DNA from: Desertimonas flava
GTDB lineage: Bacteria; Actinomycetota; Acidimicrobiia; Acidimicrobiales; Ilumatobacteraceae
Direction: 5' to 3'
NCBI RefSeq assembly: GCF_003426815.1
Contig: NZ_QKYK01000022.1
Span: 31,962-95,961 of the forward strand
Length of the DNA stretch: 64,000 bases
Numbering within the stretch: the stretch's first letter is position 1; the number at the start of each line of letters is the position of its first letter. Shown here piece after piece: positions 8,288-16,010 of the stretch. Both the position numbers and the translations under genes were made by a program. A model generated the notes under the pieces. It saw only the letters and a list, made by a program, of their open reading frames with translations, searched no databases and was not told the DNA's origin.

Positions 8288-8800
8288 TCACTGACGGCTG
8301 GGGTAGATGCCGGCGATGCAGATGCAGTAGTTCATCGCGAGGTAGGGCGGCATCGTCGCGACCGGGGTCGAGTTGCCGGTGCTGGACGACGTGGCGGCGG
8401 CCATGACCGTGCCGTCGGGCGTCCCGTACGACGCGCCGGCGTCGGTGAACGCAGGAGCGTTGCCCGACGGGCTCTTCGAGCTCGCCGTCGCCGACGCGAC
8501 CGGCGCCACCGTGTGGGTGTGGGCCGGCAAGTTGGAGGCGGTCAGTGTGACACTGGCGGAGCCTCCCTGCTGGCCGATTTCGTAGCCCGACGAGGTTGGC
8601 CCGCTGTCGTGGATCGGAGCGCGCCCGCGCAGGTCGGGCAGGGCGAAGTTCGTGACCCCGTCGCCGCCGTAGGTGGTGCCCAGCAGCGAGAACAGCGCCT
8701 GATTCTGGGCAATCGAGATGATCGTGCCGTCACAGCGCATCCAGCCCTTCGGTGCCCAGTCGAATCCGAACAGCATGATCGAGCCCAAGATCGGGTCCAT
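8288..8800 (-). CDS. Phage tail collar domain protein (MdpB-like)
   Basis: 170 aa, with AAGGAG 7 nt before the ATG. The N-terminal 90 residues are a tail-collar domain: MLFGFDWAPKGWMRCDG, NQALFSLLGTTYGGDG and NFALPDLRGRAPIH. A low-complexity Ala/Ser/Thr/Pro stretch with NLPAHTHTV follows, and the protein ends PPYLAMNYCICIAGIYPSRQ, the usual end of microcystin-dependent-protein (MdpB) homologs. These are normally found two or three together or beside phage tail genes. Here the gene is alone and convergent with a P450, next to a long non-coding stretch. Confidence 0.9.
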   Translation of the reverse strand: MDPILGSIMLFGFDWAPKGWMRCDGTIISIAQNQALFSLLGTTYGGDGVTNFALPDLRGRAPIHDSGPTSSGYEIGQQGGSASVTLTASNLPAHTHTVAPVASATASSKSPSGNAPAFTDAGASYGTPDGTVMAAATSSSTGNSTPVATMPPYLAMNYCICIAGIYPSRQ

Positions 8801-8915
8801 GAATTACTCCTTGATCGTCAACCATTCTCAAAACTCTTTGGCACTCGCATTCACGACGCGCCGATCTCAGCACGAGACAATTTCACCGTGCTGAAGCGTG
8901 TCACCTATTCAATGC

Positions 8916-8931
8916 GTATCAGCGTTGATAC
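8916..8931. promoter_or_regulatory. Operator-like inverted repeat GTATCA-N4-TGATAC
   Basis: GTATCA (8916-8921) and TGATAC (8926-8931) about 115 bp upstream of the tail-collar gene ATG on the minus strand. A dimeric repressor site is possible; no regulator gene is adjacent. Confidence 0.3.
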
Positions 8932-9064
8932 ATGTGCCTTCTTGCCGAGGACGACTCGATCACCCAGCGGCGCTTGGGTGCGACTCGGGGTAGCACTAAC
9001 CCGGAACGCCTCGGGCGCGGAGCCACCCCAGCATCCTGACAACTGTCAAGCAGTCGCTAATTCT

Positions 9065-9082
9065 CCGACATAAAGATGTCGG
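9065..9082. repeat. Short hairpin CCGACAT-AAAG-ATGTCGG
   Basis: Perfect 7-bp stem with a 4-nt loop. It stands alone in the gene-poor stretch. No T-run follows, so a terminator role is weak. Confidence 0.4.
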
Positions 9083-9236
9083 ACCACCACGATCCCCTTC
9101 CCACTTCAGGACGGATCCAGCGTACACTATGTCTGCCAGCAGTGTCTACGCCACGTTGGGCGCTCGATTGATGCCCTCAGTTGGCTTCACAATCGCTGAA
9201 TCTCCCGCTTGAACTGAGTGTTGCAGTCACGCATTA

Positions 9237-9252
9237 GCGGGCAGCTGCCCGC
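9237..9252. repeat. 16-bp perfect palindrome GCGGGCAGCTGCCCGC
   Basis: Self-complementary without a spacer. It is 180 bp past the end of the flavoprotein gene and could be a dimer-binding site or part of a terminator for that minus-strand gene. Confidence 0.35.
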
Positions 9253-9431
9253 CAGCGAGCGTGGGCAAGGGCCGGATCAAACCCCGAGGGGCGTGGGTGC
9301 AGACGATGCGGTGTGGGTGGTGCGCGGGCTCTTCGCCGGCCAGTCCCGCTGACAGCGCAGCGCAGCCCGACGTCCAGAGTCCCGATCCCCGCGACGTGGC
9401 GGCGGGGCGGTGATGCGACGCGTGGTTTCGT

Positions 9432-10709
9432 CTATTCGCCCAGCACGTGCCGTTCGAGCCAGTCGTTCCGGAAGGCGTGGCGCGGGTCGAGCCGCTCGAC
9501 GAGGCGGGCGAAGTCGGCGAGGCGGGGAGAGAGCGGTTCGATCGTCGCTGCTTCGGCCAGGAAGACCTTCCCCCAGTGCGGGCGAGCGTCGAACGTGCTC
9601 AATGCCGGCTCGATCAGTGCGAGGGCTCGCAGGACCGCCGCTTGATCGGGCTTCCAGGTGAAGTGGATGCCCACCGAGTCGCGCTGGTAGTGCGGACTCA
9701 TCCACAACACGTCGGCCGCGATCGTGCGGATCTCGGAGACGAGCAGCACAGGCCTGATGGTGTCGGCGAGCCGGCGCACCGCCTCGATTGCGTCGATCGC
9801 ATGCCGGCGCGGCACGAAGAACTCCGACTGCAGTTCGTCGCCGCTGCTCGGCGTGAAGTCCATGCGGAAGTGCGGCAGCCGGTCCGACCACAGGCCGGGC
9901 ACACCGAGTTGCGACGTGCAGTTGACCGGGTCGATGCCGAGGATCGGATGCCGGGCAACGGTCGCCGCGCGAGCGCCGTACAGGTCGGCGCCCCCGGCGT
10001 CGAGGTCGTCGCCGACTCGTGACTTGACCCAGACCTGATCGACATCGGCGCCCCAGCGCGTGAAGATCGACACGCTGTAGCCGCTCGCCATGATCGCGTC
10101 GAAGTGGGCGGACAGCGCCTCCCACGCGAGCCCTTCGTACACGCGCTGGCGGACCTCGTAGGCAGGCTCCACGTCGAGCGTCACCCGCGTGACCGCGCCG
10201 AGCGCGCCGAGCCCGACGACCAGTCCGTCGAAATCCCCGGTGCCGCGCTCTGCCGTCAGCAGTTCGCCGCTCGAGGTGACGATCTCGAGGCTCGCGACCG
10301 CGGTGGCCAGATTGCCGTTGGTGTCTCCCGAGCCGTGGGTTCCCGTCGCCACGGCCCCGGCGACGCTGATGTGCGGCAGCGACGCCAGGTTGTGCAGGGC
10401 CAGCCCGTCCGTGGCGAGCGCCTCGGCCAGCTCGCCGTAGCTCACCCTGGCCGAGCAATCGACCGTGCCGGCCGATCGGTCGATCGTGATGTCCGTCGGC
10501 AGGCCGTCGAGCGTGATGAGCTCGTCCGAGTCGGCGATCGCGTTGAACGAGTGTCTCGACCCGAGCACCCGTACGCGGCGCGCCGCGACGACGATGTCCC
10601 GAAGCTGCTCGACCGATGTCGGGCGATGGATCCGCCGAGCGCCGTAGTCGTAGTTGCCGGCCCAGTTCGACCCGGCCACGGTTCGGCCGTCAGCCCTCTG
10701 GCGTCGCAC
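9432..10709 (-). CDS. aldO: FAD-linked oxidase, alditol (xylitol/sorbitol) oxidase family
   Basis: 425 aa from a GTG. A second GTG 10 codons later (VAGSNWAGNYDY) would match family N termini better. The PCMH-type FAD domain begins RPTSVEQLRDIV. VRVLGSRHSFNAIAD holds H53, equivalent to the covalently flavinylated His of Streptomyces AldO (GSGHSFN). NLASLPHISVAGAVATGTHG is the pyrophosphate-binding segment. The C terminus ends PRHAFRNDWLERHVLG, as in D-arabinono-lactone oxidase-like C-terminal domains. By family it oxidises a sugar alcohol at C1 with O2, giving an aldose and H2O2. It is a single gene with no transporter nearby. Confidence 0.88.
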   Translation of the reverse strand: MRRQRADGRTVAGSNWAGNYDYGARRIHRPTSVEQLRDIVVAARRVRVLGSRHSFNAIADSDELITLDGLPTDITIDRSAGTVDCSARVSYGELAEALATDGLALHNLASLPHISVAGAVATGTHGSGDTNGNLATAVASLEIVTSSGELLTAERGTGDFDGLVVGLGALGAVTRVTLDVEPAYEVRQRVYEGLAWEALSAHFDAIMASGYSVSIFTRWGADVDQVWVKSRVGDDLDAGGADLYGARAATVARHPILGIDPVNCTSQLGVPGLWSDRLPHFRMDFTPSSGDELQSEFFVPRRHAIDAIEAVRRLADTIRPVLLVSEIRTIAADVLWMSPHYQRDSVGIHFTWKPDQAAVLRALALIEPALSTFDARPHWGKVFLAEAATIEPLSPRLADFARLVERLDPRHAFRNDWLERHVLGE

Positions 10710-10754
10710 GGGTCCACCGTACCGCTGCAGCGCGCGGCCTTCCCCGACCTCTCG

Positions 10755-10804
10755 GTTCCTGTACTGGTTCTCGCTCGTCTACGGCACAAAACCAGTACAG
10801 GAAC
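10755..10804. repeat. Dispersed hairpin family B, copy 1
   Basis: Perfect 15-bp arms GTTCCTGTACTGGTT (10755-10769) and AACCAGTACAGGAAC (10790-10804) with a 20-nt loop. This copy lies between divergent genes (alditol oxidase and alpha/beta hydrolase), so it cannot be their terminator. Confidence 0.8.
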
Positions 10805-10915
10805 TCGCGGGTTCCCAGCGACGTGCAGGGCGGAGTCACAAACCTCGGTCGTCCCCGGTCTTCACACCGCCGGCGGATCTCGCCGTCCGGCTCTCGCCCG
10901 GAGGGAACGACTCCC

Positions 10916-11764
10916 ATGAACACACCAGCATCCACCCGTCGAACGTCGTTGCTGCGGCTGCCGGCCGCCATCGCGATGGGCGTGCTCGCCTTCGCCGGCA
11001 TCGGCCCGCACGCCTCGGCGACCGGCCCCGACGACGCCGGCCCCAAACCGACGATCGTGCTCGTCCACGGATCGTTCGCCGACGCCTCCGGTTTCGACGA
11101 GGTGATCCAGCGACTCCAGGCCCTCGGCTACACGACGCTCGCACCATCGAACCCGCTGCGCACGCTGGCCAGCGACGCCGCCTACATCCGCAGCGTCCTC
11201 GACACCGTGGAGGGCCCGATCGTCGTCGTCGCCCACTCCTACGGCGGCATGGTGGTCACCAACGCGGCCACCGGCCACCCCGGCGTCCAGGCGCTCGTCT
11301 ACATCAACGGCTTCGCACCGGCAGACGGTGAGACCGCCTCCGACCTCGCCTACCGCTTCCCCGGCAGCATGATCGTTCCGGAGAACCTGACAGTGCGCCC
11401 GTACCCGGCGACCGTGCCGGACGCCGCCGGACAGGAGGCGTACATCAACGCCGACGTCTTCCACGAGGCATTCGCCGCCGACCTCGACGCGGAGACCACC
11501 GCCGCCATGGCCGCGGCGCAACGACCCATCGACCTGGCCACGCTCGAGCAACCCTCGGGGCCGCCGGCCTGGGAGACGATCCCGTCGTGGTTCGTCATCG
11601 GGACGAAGGACAACACGATCCCGCCGGAGTTGCATCGCTTCATGGCCGAGCGCGCCGACGCCGTGGCGACGGTCGAACTCGACGGCTCGCACGTCGTGAT
11701 GATGTCGCAGCCCGACGCCGTCGTCGACGTCATCGTCGAAGCGGCCGCCGGCCCCGAGGCGTGA
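10916..11764 (+). CDS. Secreted alpha/beta hydrolase
   Basis: 282 aa from the ATG at 10916 (GGAGGG 8 nt upstream). The N terminus has a twin-arginine-like RRTSLLRL, a hydrophobic core and an A-S-A-like cleavage site near residue 36, so export is likely. The hydrolase core begins PTIVLVHGSFADASGF. The nucleophile is S108 in AHSYGGM. The acid is probably the D of GTKDNTIPP, and the His is in DGSHVVMMSQPD. It resembles short secreted hydrolases related to esterases and haloperoxidase-like proteins. The gene is flanked by two family B hairpins. Substrate unknown. Confidence 0.85.
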   Translation: MNTPASTRRTSLLRLPAAIAMGVLAFAGIGPHASATGPDDAGPKPTIVLVHGSFADASGFDEVIQRLQALGYTTLAPSNPLRTLASDAAYIRSVLDTVEGPIVVVAHSYGGMVVTNAATGHPGVQALVYINGFAPADGETASDLAYRFPGSMIVPENLTVRPYPATVPDAAGQEAYINADVFHEAFAADLDAETTAAMAAAQRPIDLATLEQPSGPPAWETIPSWFVIGTKDNTIPPELHRFMAERADAVATVELDGSHVVMMSQPDAVVDVIVEAAAGPEA

Positions 11765-11792
11765 CGCGGGACCAGTCGACCCGCCCCACCGA

Positions 11793-11842
11793 CTTCCTGT
11801 ACTGAATTCGTGCCGCCTACGGGTCGAATTCAGTACAGGAAG
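11793..11842. repeat. Dispersed hairpin family B, copy 2
   Basis: Perfect 18-bp arms CTTCCTGTACTGAATTCG (11793-11810) and CGAATTCAGTACAGGAAG (11825-11842), 14-nt loop. It lies between converging genes and supplies the last codons and stop of the minus-strand gene (11817-12359). Confidence 0.85.
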
Positions 11843-12359
11843 CGCGAACGGCAGCTGCGTAGCCCTCGAGCCGTCGCTCGAAATCCTCGGCGATGGACCT
11901 CGTGCTCGGCGCTGTCCGGAGCAGGGCGACCAGGCGCTGCGCGTTGTGCTGCTCGTGCGTCGTCGTCAGTGCGTTGCCTTCGTCGCACACATACATGAGC
12001 TGGTTCCACAACACGCGGTCCACCGCCCCACGCAGGGCGGGGTCCAAGTCACCGGAGCCGATCAGCGCGTCCAGAATCCCGATGCCGCTGCTCCGCTTCT
12101 GCGTGCCACCCGTCAGGAATCCCATGCCGCTGATCGCGCTTTGATACAGCCATTCGCGACGATGACGGCGCTGCTCCTCCTCCCATCGACGTGTGACCTC
12201 TTCTGCTCGGCGTTCCGCGTCGTTGAGCTCCCGAGTGGCGAGCGCAAGCTGCTCCCTCGTCGCCGCCATGGTCCTGCGAGAGGCGACGAGAGCAACGATC
12301 GCGGCGACGAGTGCGCCAGTCAGTGAACCGAAGAACGACCACATCGCCGGTACCCCCAA
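11817..12359 (-). CDS. Membrane-anchored coiled-coil protein of unknown function
   Basis: Up to 180 aa; the ATG five codons in (MWSFFGSLTG) is an equally good start. One transmembrane helix at about residues 7-27 ends in RR, followed by a charged coiled coil (about 34-70: EQLALATRELNDAERRAEEV). The C-terminal half is soluble, with LDALIGSGDLDPALRGAVDR. A topology with N terminus outside and body in the cytoplasm is plausible. The last seven residues and TAG are encoded by a family B hairpin, so the C terminus was probably altered by its insertion. It is divergent from the HNH gene. Function unknown. Confidence 0.65.
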   Translation of the reverse strand: MGVPAMWSFFGSLTGALVAAIVALVASRRTMAATREQLALATRELNDAERRAEEVTRRWEEEQRRHRREWLYQSAISGMGFLTGGTQKRSSGIGILDALIGSGDLDPALRGAVDRVLWNQLMYVCDEGNALTTTHEQHNAQRLVALLRTAPSTRSIAEDFERRLEGYAAAVRASCTEFDP

Positions 12360-12529
12360 GGTGATCGCAGGGACTCGTTCCCCCGATCGTACGTCGCGTG
12401 GGGAACGGCCGGGTGCGGGCCGAGGTCAGCGGTCCGGTTGACTCGGTCGGGTGGCCGCCGATCTCGATCGTCGAGGCGCGGGCGATGAACCGTCGATCCG
12501 CATCGCGTCCGCTCGCGCGCCGTACGGTC

Positions 12530-12880
12530 ATGAACGTGACCGCGAGTCGAGGGCGCAGCGTTCGCGCCGCTCGACGGCGGCGTCGCCGGCTGGCGCGCGT
12601 CGAACACGATCTCACCATGGAGCAATGGACGGCCCTGAAAGGCTCATGGGGCGGCTGCGCGTACTGCGGCACCAGCGACGGAGTGATGCAGCGCGACTGT
12701 GTCCTGCCGATCTCTCGCGGCGGCCGCTACACGCTGTCCAACGTCGTCCCGGCCTGCGGGTCGTGCAATGCCGGCAAGTGCAACAGTGAGGTCACCGGTT
12801 GGCTGCGCAGACGCCGGCTCGACGAGAAACGCTTCCTGCTCCGCCACGTGGAGATCAGTCGGGCCCTGCGCGGGGAGTGA
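12530..12880 (+). CDS. HNH-family endonuclease-like protein
   Basis: 116 aa from the ATG at 12530; in-frame ATGs at 12485 and 12398 would add 15 or 44 residues. A basic N terminus (VRAARRRRRRLARV) precedes a zinc-ribbon HNH core with C43-A-Y-C46, DCVLPISRGG (56-65), N71, C76-G-S-C79-N80 and K83. In canonical HNH proteins the D is followed by the catalytic His (DH-x-x-P); here it is C57. So either the nuclease is inactive or the chemistry is rearranged. The 3' end overlaps the GNAT gene on the other strand by 26 nt. Confidence 0.75.
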   Translation: MNVTASRGRSVRAARRRRRRLARVEHDLTMEQWTALKGSWGGCAYCGTSDGVMQRDCVLPISRGGRYTLSNVVPACGSCNAGKCNSEVTGWLRRRRLDEKRFLLRHVEISRALRGE

Positions 12881-13421
12881 GCGCGAGGCTGTACACGATC
12901 GAGGTCGGGAACGGGCTGAGACGGCGGCTCGTCAGCACCCGAGCGCCGGCAGCTCGAGCGACCCGAATGGACGCGTGGTTGTCGACGTCGATGACGAGCA
13001 GCGCCCGGTTCACACCGGGCACGTCCAACTCGGCGGCCAGAAGACGGAGGGCGCGAGTGGCGTACCCGTTGCCACGGTGGGCCGGGAACACCGAGTAGCC
13101 GATGTTGGCCTCTCCGGGCTGGAGCCAGGCGGGGCTGGGATCGGCGTCGATCCAGCCGACGACGAGACCGCCGACCTCGATGCATGCCGTCGGCGACGGC
13201 TCAGGCGAGCCCGGGCCGAGCCAACGATCGCTCTCCTCGTCACGTCCCTGGATGATGACGCGCCGGTCGGCGACCTCGAACGGTCTCAGGAGGACGACAC
13301 GGTCGCTGGCGGGAAGCACCACCGACAGTTTCGTTGCGACGCCGTCACGAGCAACGGCCGATAACGGCCTCACGCTCGCAGCGTGGACGCCTCGTGTACG
13401 CGGCAACACGCGAAACGTCAC
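12855..13421 (-). CDS. GNAT family N-acetyltransferase
   Basis: Up to 188 aa. A GTG near residue 34 (VVLPASDRVVLLRPFE) is the more usual GNAT start, so the first 30 residues may be untranslated. The core contains VGGLVVGWIDAD, GEANIGYSVFPAHRGNGYAT with the acetyl-CoA pyrophosphate loop R-G-N-G-Y-A, and DVDNHASIRVARAAGARV. It resembles RimJ/RimL-type acetyltransferases. Substrate unknown. It runs convergent with the HNH gene. Confidence 0.82.
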   Translation of the reverse strand: MTFRVLPRTRGVHAASVRPLSAVARDGVATKLSVVLPASDRVVLLRPFEVADRRVIIQGRDEESDRWLGPGSPEPSPTACIEVGGLVVGWIDADPSPAWLQPGEANIGYSVFPAHRGNGYATRALRLLAAELDVPGVNRALLVIDVDNHASIRVARAAGARVLTSRRLSPFPTSIVYSLALTPRAGPD

Positions 13422-13479
13422 AGATCGCCGCGCAGCGCGGTCCTACTGAGCGACACCACCCCCAAGAAGGAGCACCCCC

Positions 13480-14430
13480 ATGCACCAGCCCGTCCTCGAA
13501 CCAGCGGCCCAAGAGCTCGCCGACGCGACCTCCCAGCCACCCCTGCTGTACGAGCTCGGCGTCGAGGGCGCGAGGAAGGTCCTCGACGACCTTCAGGCCG
13601 CACCCATCCACAAGCCCGCCGTCGACGACGTGTGGATCACCGTCGCCGCCGACGTCGGCGACGTCGAGGTCCGCATCGTCAAGCCGGCCGGCGCCACCGG
13701 CCCGCTCCCCGTGATCCTCTACGTCCACGGCGGCGGCTGGATCCTCGGCAACGCCGGCACCCACGACCGGCTGGTCTGCGAGCTGGCGGTCGGCGTCGGC
13801 GCCGCCGTCGTGTTCGTCGAGTACACGCGGTCACCGGAGGCGCGGTACCCCGTCGCCATCGAGCAGGCCTACGCGACGGCGCAATGGATCACCCGGGACG
13901 GCCCCACGATGGGGCTCGACCCGATGCGGCTGGCGGTCGCCGGCGATTCGGTCGGCGGCAACATGGCCGCCGCCCTGACGATCCTGGCCAAGCAGCGCGG
14001 TGACATCCGGTTCGTCCAGCAGTCGTTGTACTACCCCGTCACGGACGCCGGGCAGGACACCGCCAGCTATCAGCAATTCGCCGACGGGCCGTTCCTCACC
14101 GCCAAGGCGATGGCCTGGTTCTGGGACGCCTACCTCCCCGACGTCGACAATCGGACGGAGATCACCGCGTCGCCACTGCAGGCCAGCGTCGACGACCTCG
14201 CCGGTCTTCCCGACGCCTTCGTCGCCGTCGACGAGAACGACGTGCTGCGCGACGAGGGTGAGGCCTACGCCCGCAAGCTCACCCAGGCGGGAGTCCGCAC
14301 GACGAGCGTCCGCTACAACGGCACGTTCCACGACTTCCTGATGCTTAACCCCCTACGCCAGACGGCGGCCACGAGCGGTGCCCTCGAGCAGGCCGTGCAC
14401 GTCCTGCGCACGGCGCTGCAGTCGGGCTGA
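13480..14430 (+). CDS. Alpha/beta hydrolase, hormone-sensitive-lipase type (acetyl esterase-like)
   Basis: 316 aa with AAGGAG upstream of the ATG. It carries the HSL oxyanion motif YVHGGGWILG (HGGGW at 83-87) and the nucleophile S157 in AGDSVGGNMAAA. The acid is in AVDENDVLRDEGEAYA and the catalytic His in YNGTFHDFLML. There is no signal peptide, so it acts in the cytoplasm on short-chain acyl esters by family. It stands alone, with the VOC gene 96 nt downstream. Confidence 0.9.
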   Translation: MHQPVLEPAAQELADATSQPPLLYELGVEGARKVLDDLQAAPIHKPAVDDVWITVAADVGDVEVRIVKPAGATGPLPVILYVHGGGWILGNAGTHDRLVCELAVGVGAAVVFVEYTRSPEARYPVAIEQAYATAQWITRDGPTMGLDPMRLAVAGDSVGGNMAAALTILAKQRGDIRFVQQSLYYPVTDAGQDTASYQQFADGPFLTAKAMAWFWDAYLPDVDNRTEITASPLQASVDDLAGLPDAFVAVDENDVLRDEGEAYARKLTQAGVRTTSVRYNGTFHDFLMLNPLRQTAATSGALEQAVHVLRTALQSG

Positions 14431-14526
14431 GCTGGCCCGCTCCACTCGGGGTCACGGCGACGACCGGGGCCCCGGGGGCAAGAACGCGCATGATGTGGCC
14501 GTGACGCGGCGTGCGATGCTCGGGCG

Positions 14527-14922
14527 ATGTCCTCGTTCATCTCGCACACGACGATCGACTGCCACGACGCCTACCGCTTGTCGGAGTGGTGGAAGGCCGT
14601 CCTCGGCTACGAGGACATGCCGGACGATCCCAACTTGCCCGGCCACGAGGAGTGCATGATCCGCGATCCCGACACGGACCACCGACTGCTGTTCATCGAG
14701 GTCGGGAACGACGAGCTCCCCGCCAAGCGGATCCACTTCGACCTGCGCCCACGCGATGTCACTCGCGACGAGGAGGTGGAGCGGGTCCTGTCACTGGGCG
14801 CCACCCAGATCGCCGACCTGCGCGGTCACCGAGGCGAGGGCACCGGCTGGGTCGTGCTGGCCGACCCTGAGGGCAACCAGTTCTGCGTGCTGCGTTCGCT
14901 GGCCGAGCTGCCCGACTCCTGA
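14527..14922 (+). CDS. VOC (glyoxalase-like) family protein
   Basis: 131 aa, with two beta-alpha-beta-beta-beta modules typical of actinobacterial VOC proteins. The first is ISHTTIDCHDAYRLSEWWKA then VLGYEDMP. The second is KRIHFDLRPRDVTRDEEVER followed by [10 protein letters not shown] and [18 protein letters not shown]. The F-D-L and D-P-E-G-N-x-F-C motifs hold likely metal ligands (H73 region and E). Its 3' end overlaps the ABC ATPase C-terminal coding region on the opposite strand by 97 nt. Function unknown; dioxygenase, glyoxalase or resistance roles are possible. Confidence 0.82.
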   Translation: MSSFISHTTIDCHDAYRLSEWWKAVLGYEDMPDDPNLPGHEECMIRDPDTDHRLLFIEVGNDELPAKRIHFDLRPRDVTRDEEVERVLSLGATQIADLRGHRGEGTGWVVLADPEGNQFCVLRSLAELPDS

Positions 14923-16010
14923 GGACCCGGCTCCGCCGTCACCACCGACGGCTGGTGGGCTCGATCCTGGAGCACCCACGGATCGCCGAGCACGCTGATG
15001 CGCACGGTCGAGCCGACCGGCTGGAGGTCGCTCGCCGACCACCGCGCCGACACCTTCGAGTGATCCTCGAGTTCGAGTTGCACGTGGAGGTCCGGGCCGT
15101 TGACCCGGACGCCGACGATGACAGCGCCGACGGAACTGCAGGCGTCGACGACGGGGTGCCGTCCGGCCACGACGATCATCTCCGGGCGCACCAGCACCTC
15201 GACCGGTCCCCTCCCCTGTTGCCCCAGGCCGAGACGACCGAGCGGGCAGGTCACCGACGAGCCGTCGGCCATGCCCGAGACGACGTTGGCGTCGCCGAGC
15301 AGCTCGGCGGTCTCCCGGTCGACCGGGCGCCGGTAGAGGTCGACGGGTGTCCCCGTCTGGAGCAGACGTCCATGGCTGATCACGGCGATCTCGTCGGCCA
15401 TCGACATCGCCTCGGCGCGGTCGTGCGTGACGATCACCGCCGTGGCCCCGGCGTCGCGCAGCAGATCGGCGATCTCGTCGCGGATGCTCGATCGGAGGGC
15501 GGCGTCGAGTGCGCTGAACGGCTCGTCGAGCAGCACCACCTCGGGTCGTGGCGCGAGGGCCCGGGCAACGGCGACGCGCTGCTGCTGGCCGCCCGACAGC
15601 TCACGCGGGCGCCGGTGCTCGTAGCCGGTGAGCCCGACGAGGTCGAGCAGTTCGCCCACCCGAGCACGACGGGCCCGACGGTCCATGTGATTCAGACCGA
15701 ACCCCACGTTCCCGGCGACGTCGAGGTGCGGGAACAGCGCGCCCTCCTGCGGCACGATGCCGACCCGGCGCTTGTTCGCCGGCACGAAGCGCTGACCGTC
15801 GGAGACCGGCTGATCGCCCAGCACCACCCGTCCGGATTGCGGTCGTTCGAAGCCGGCGATGACGCGCAGCAGGCTCGTCTTGCCCGACCCGGACTGCCCG
15901 AGTACAGCGAGTATTCGGCCGGTGGGCACCGAAACGGTGACGTCGTCGAGCGCCACCACCGGCGGGCGGCCGGGGTAGACGTGCACCACGTGATCGACGG
16001 CGACGCTCAT
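14826..16010 (-). CDS. ABC transporter ATP-binding protein, ferric iron type (FbpC-like)
   Basis: 394 aa from the ATG at 16010, which forms ATGA with the permease stop. Walker A is [10 protein letters not shown], the Q-loop [11 protein letters not shown], the signature [10 protein letters not shown], Walker [14 protein letters not shown] and the switch His [14 protein letters not shown]-like regulatory domain follows ([12 protein letters not shown]). After about residue 348 there is a 46-residue Ser/Gln/Pro-rich extension that overlaps the VOC gene antisense, which is unusual for the family. It energises the permease encoded just upstream. Confidence 0.9.
   Translation of the reverse strand: MSVAVDHVVHVYPGRPPVVALDDVTVSVPTGRILAVLGQSGSGKTSLLRVIAGFERPQSGRVVLGDQPVSDGQRFVPANKRRVGIVPQEGALFPHLDVAGNVGFGLNHMDRRARRARVGELLDLVGLTGYEHRRPRELSGGQQQRVAVARALAPRPEVVLLDEPFSALDAALRSSIRDEIADLLRDAGATAVIVTHDRAEAMSMADEIAVISHGRLLQTGTPVDLYRRPVDRETAELLGDANVVSGMADGSSVTCPLGRLGLGQQGRGPVEVLVRPEMIVVAGRHPVVDACSSVGAVIVGVRVNGPDLHVQLELEDHSKVSARWSASDLQPVGSTVRISVLGDPWVLQDRAHQPSVVTAEPGPQESGSSASERSTQNWLPSGSASTTQPVPSPR

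Larger units (their letters stand above)
8801..9431. other. 631-bp gene-poor region
   Basis: No convincing gene on either strand. It is visibly less GC-rich than the surroundings. It holds the operator-like repeat at 8916, the hairpin at 9065, the palindrome at 9237, and the upstream region of the tail-collar gene. I saw no tRNA or integrase remnant. It may be a degraded insertion site or a long regulatory region. Confidence 0.5.

Noticed and set aside
8801..9073. Plus-strand frame over the start region of the tail-collar gene
   Set aside because: It is antisense to the tail-collar gene and then runs into the non-coding stretch; no domains.
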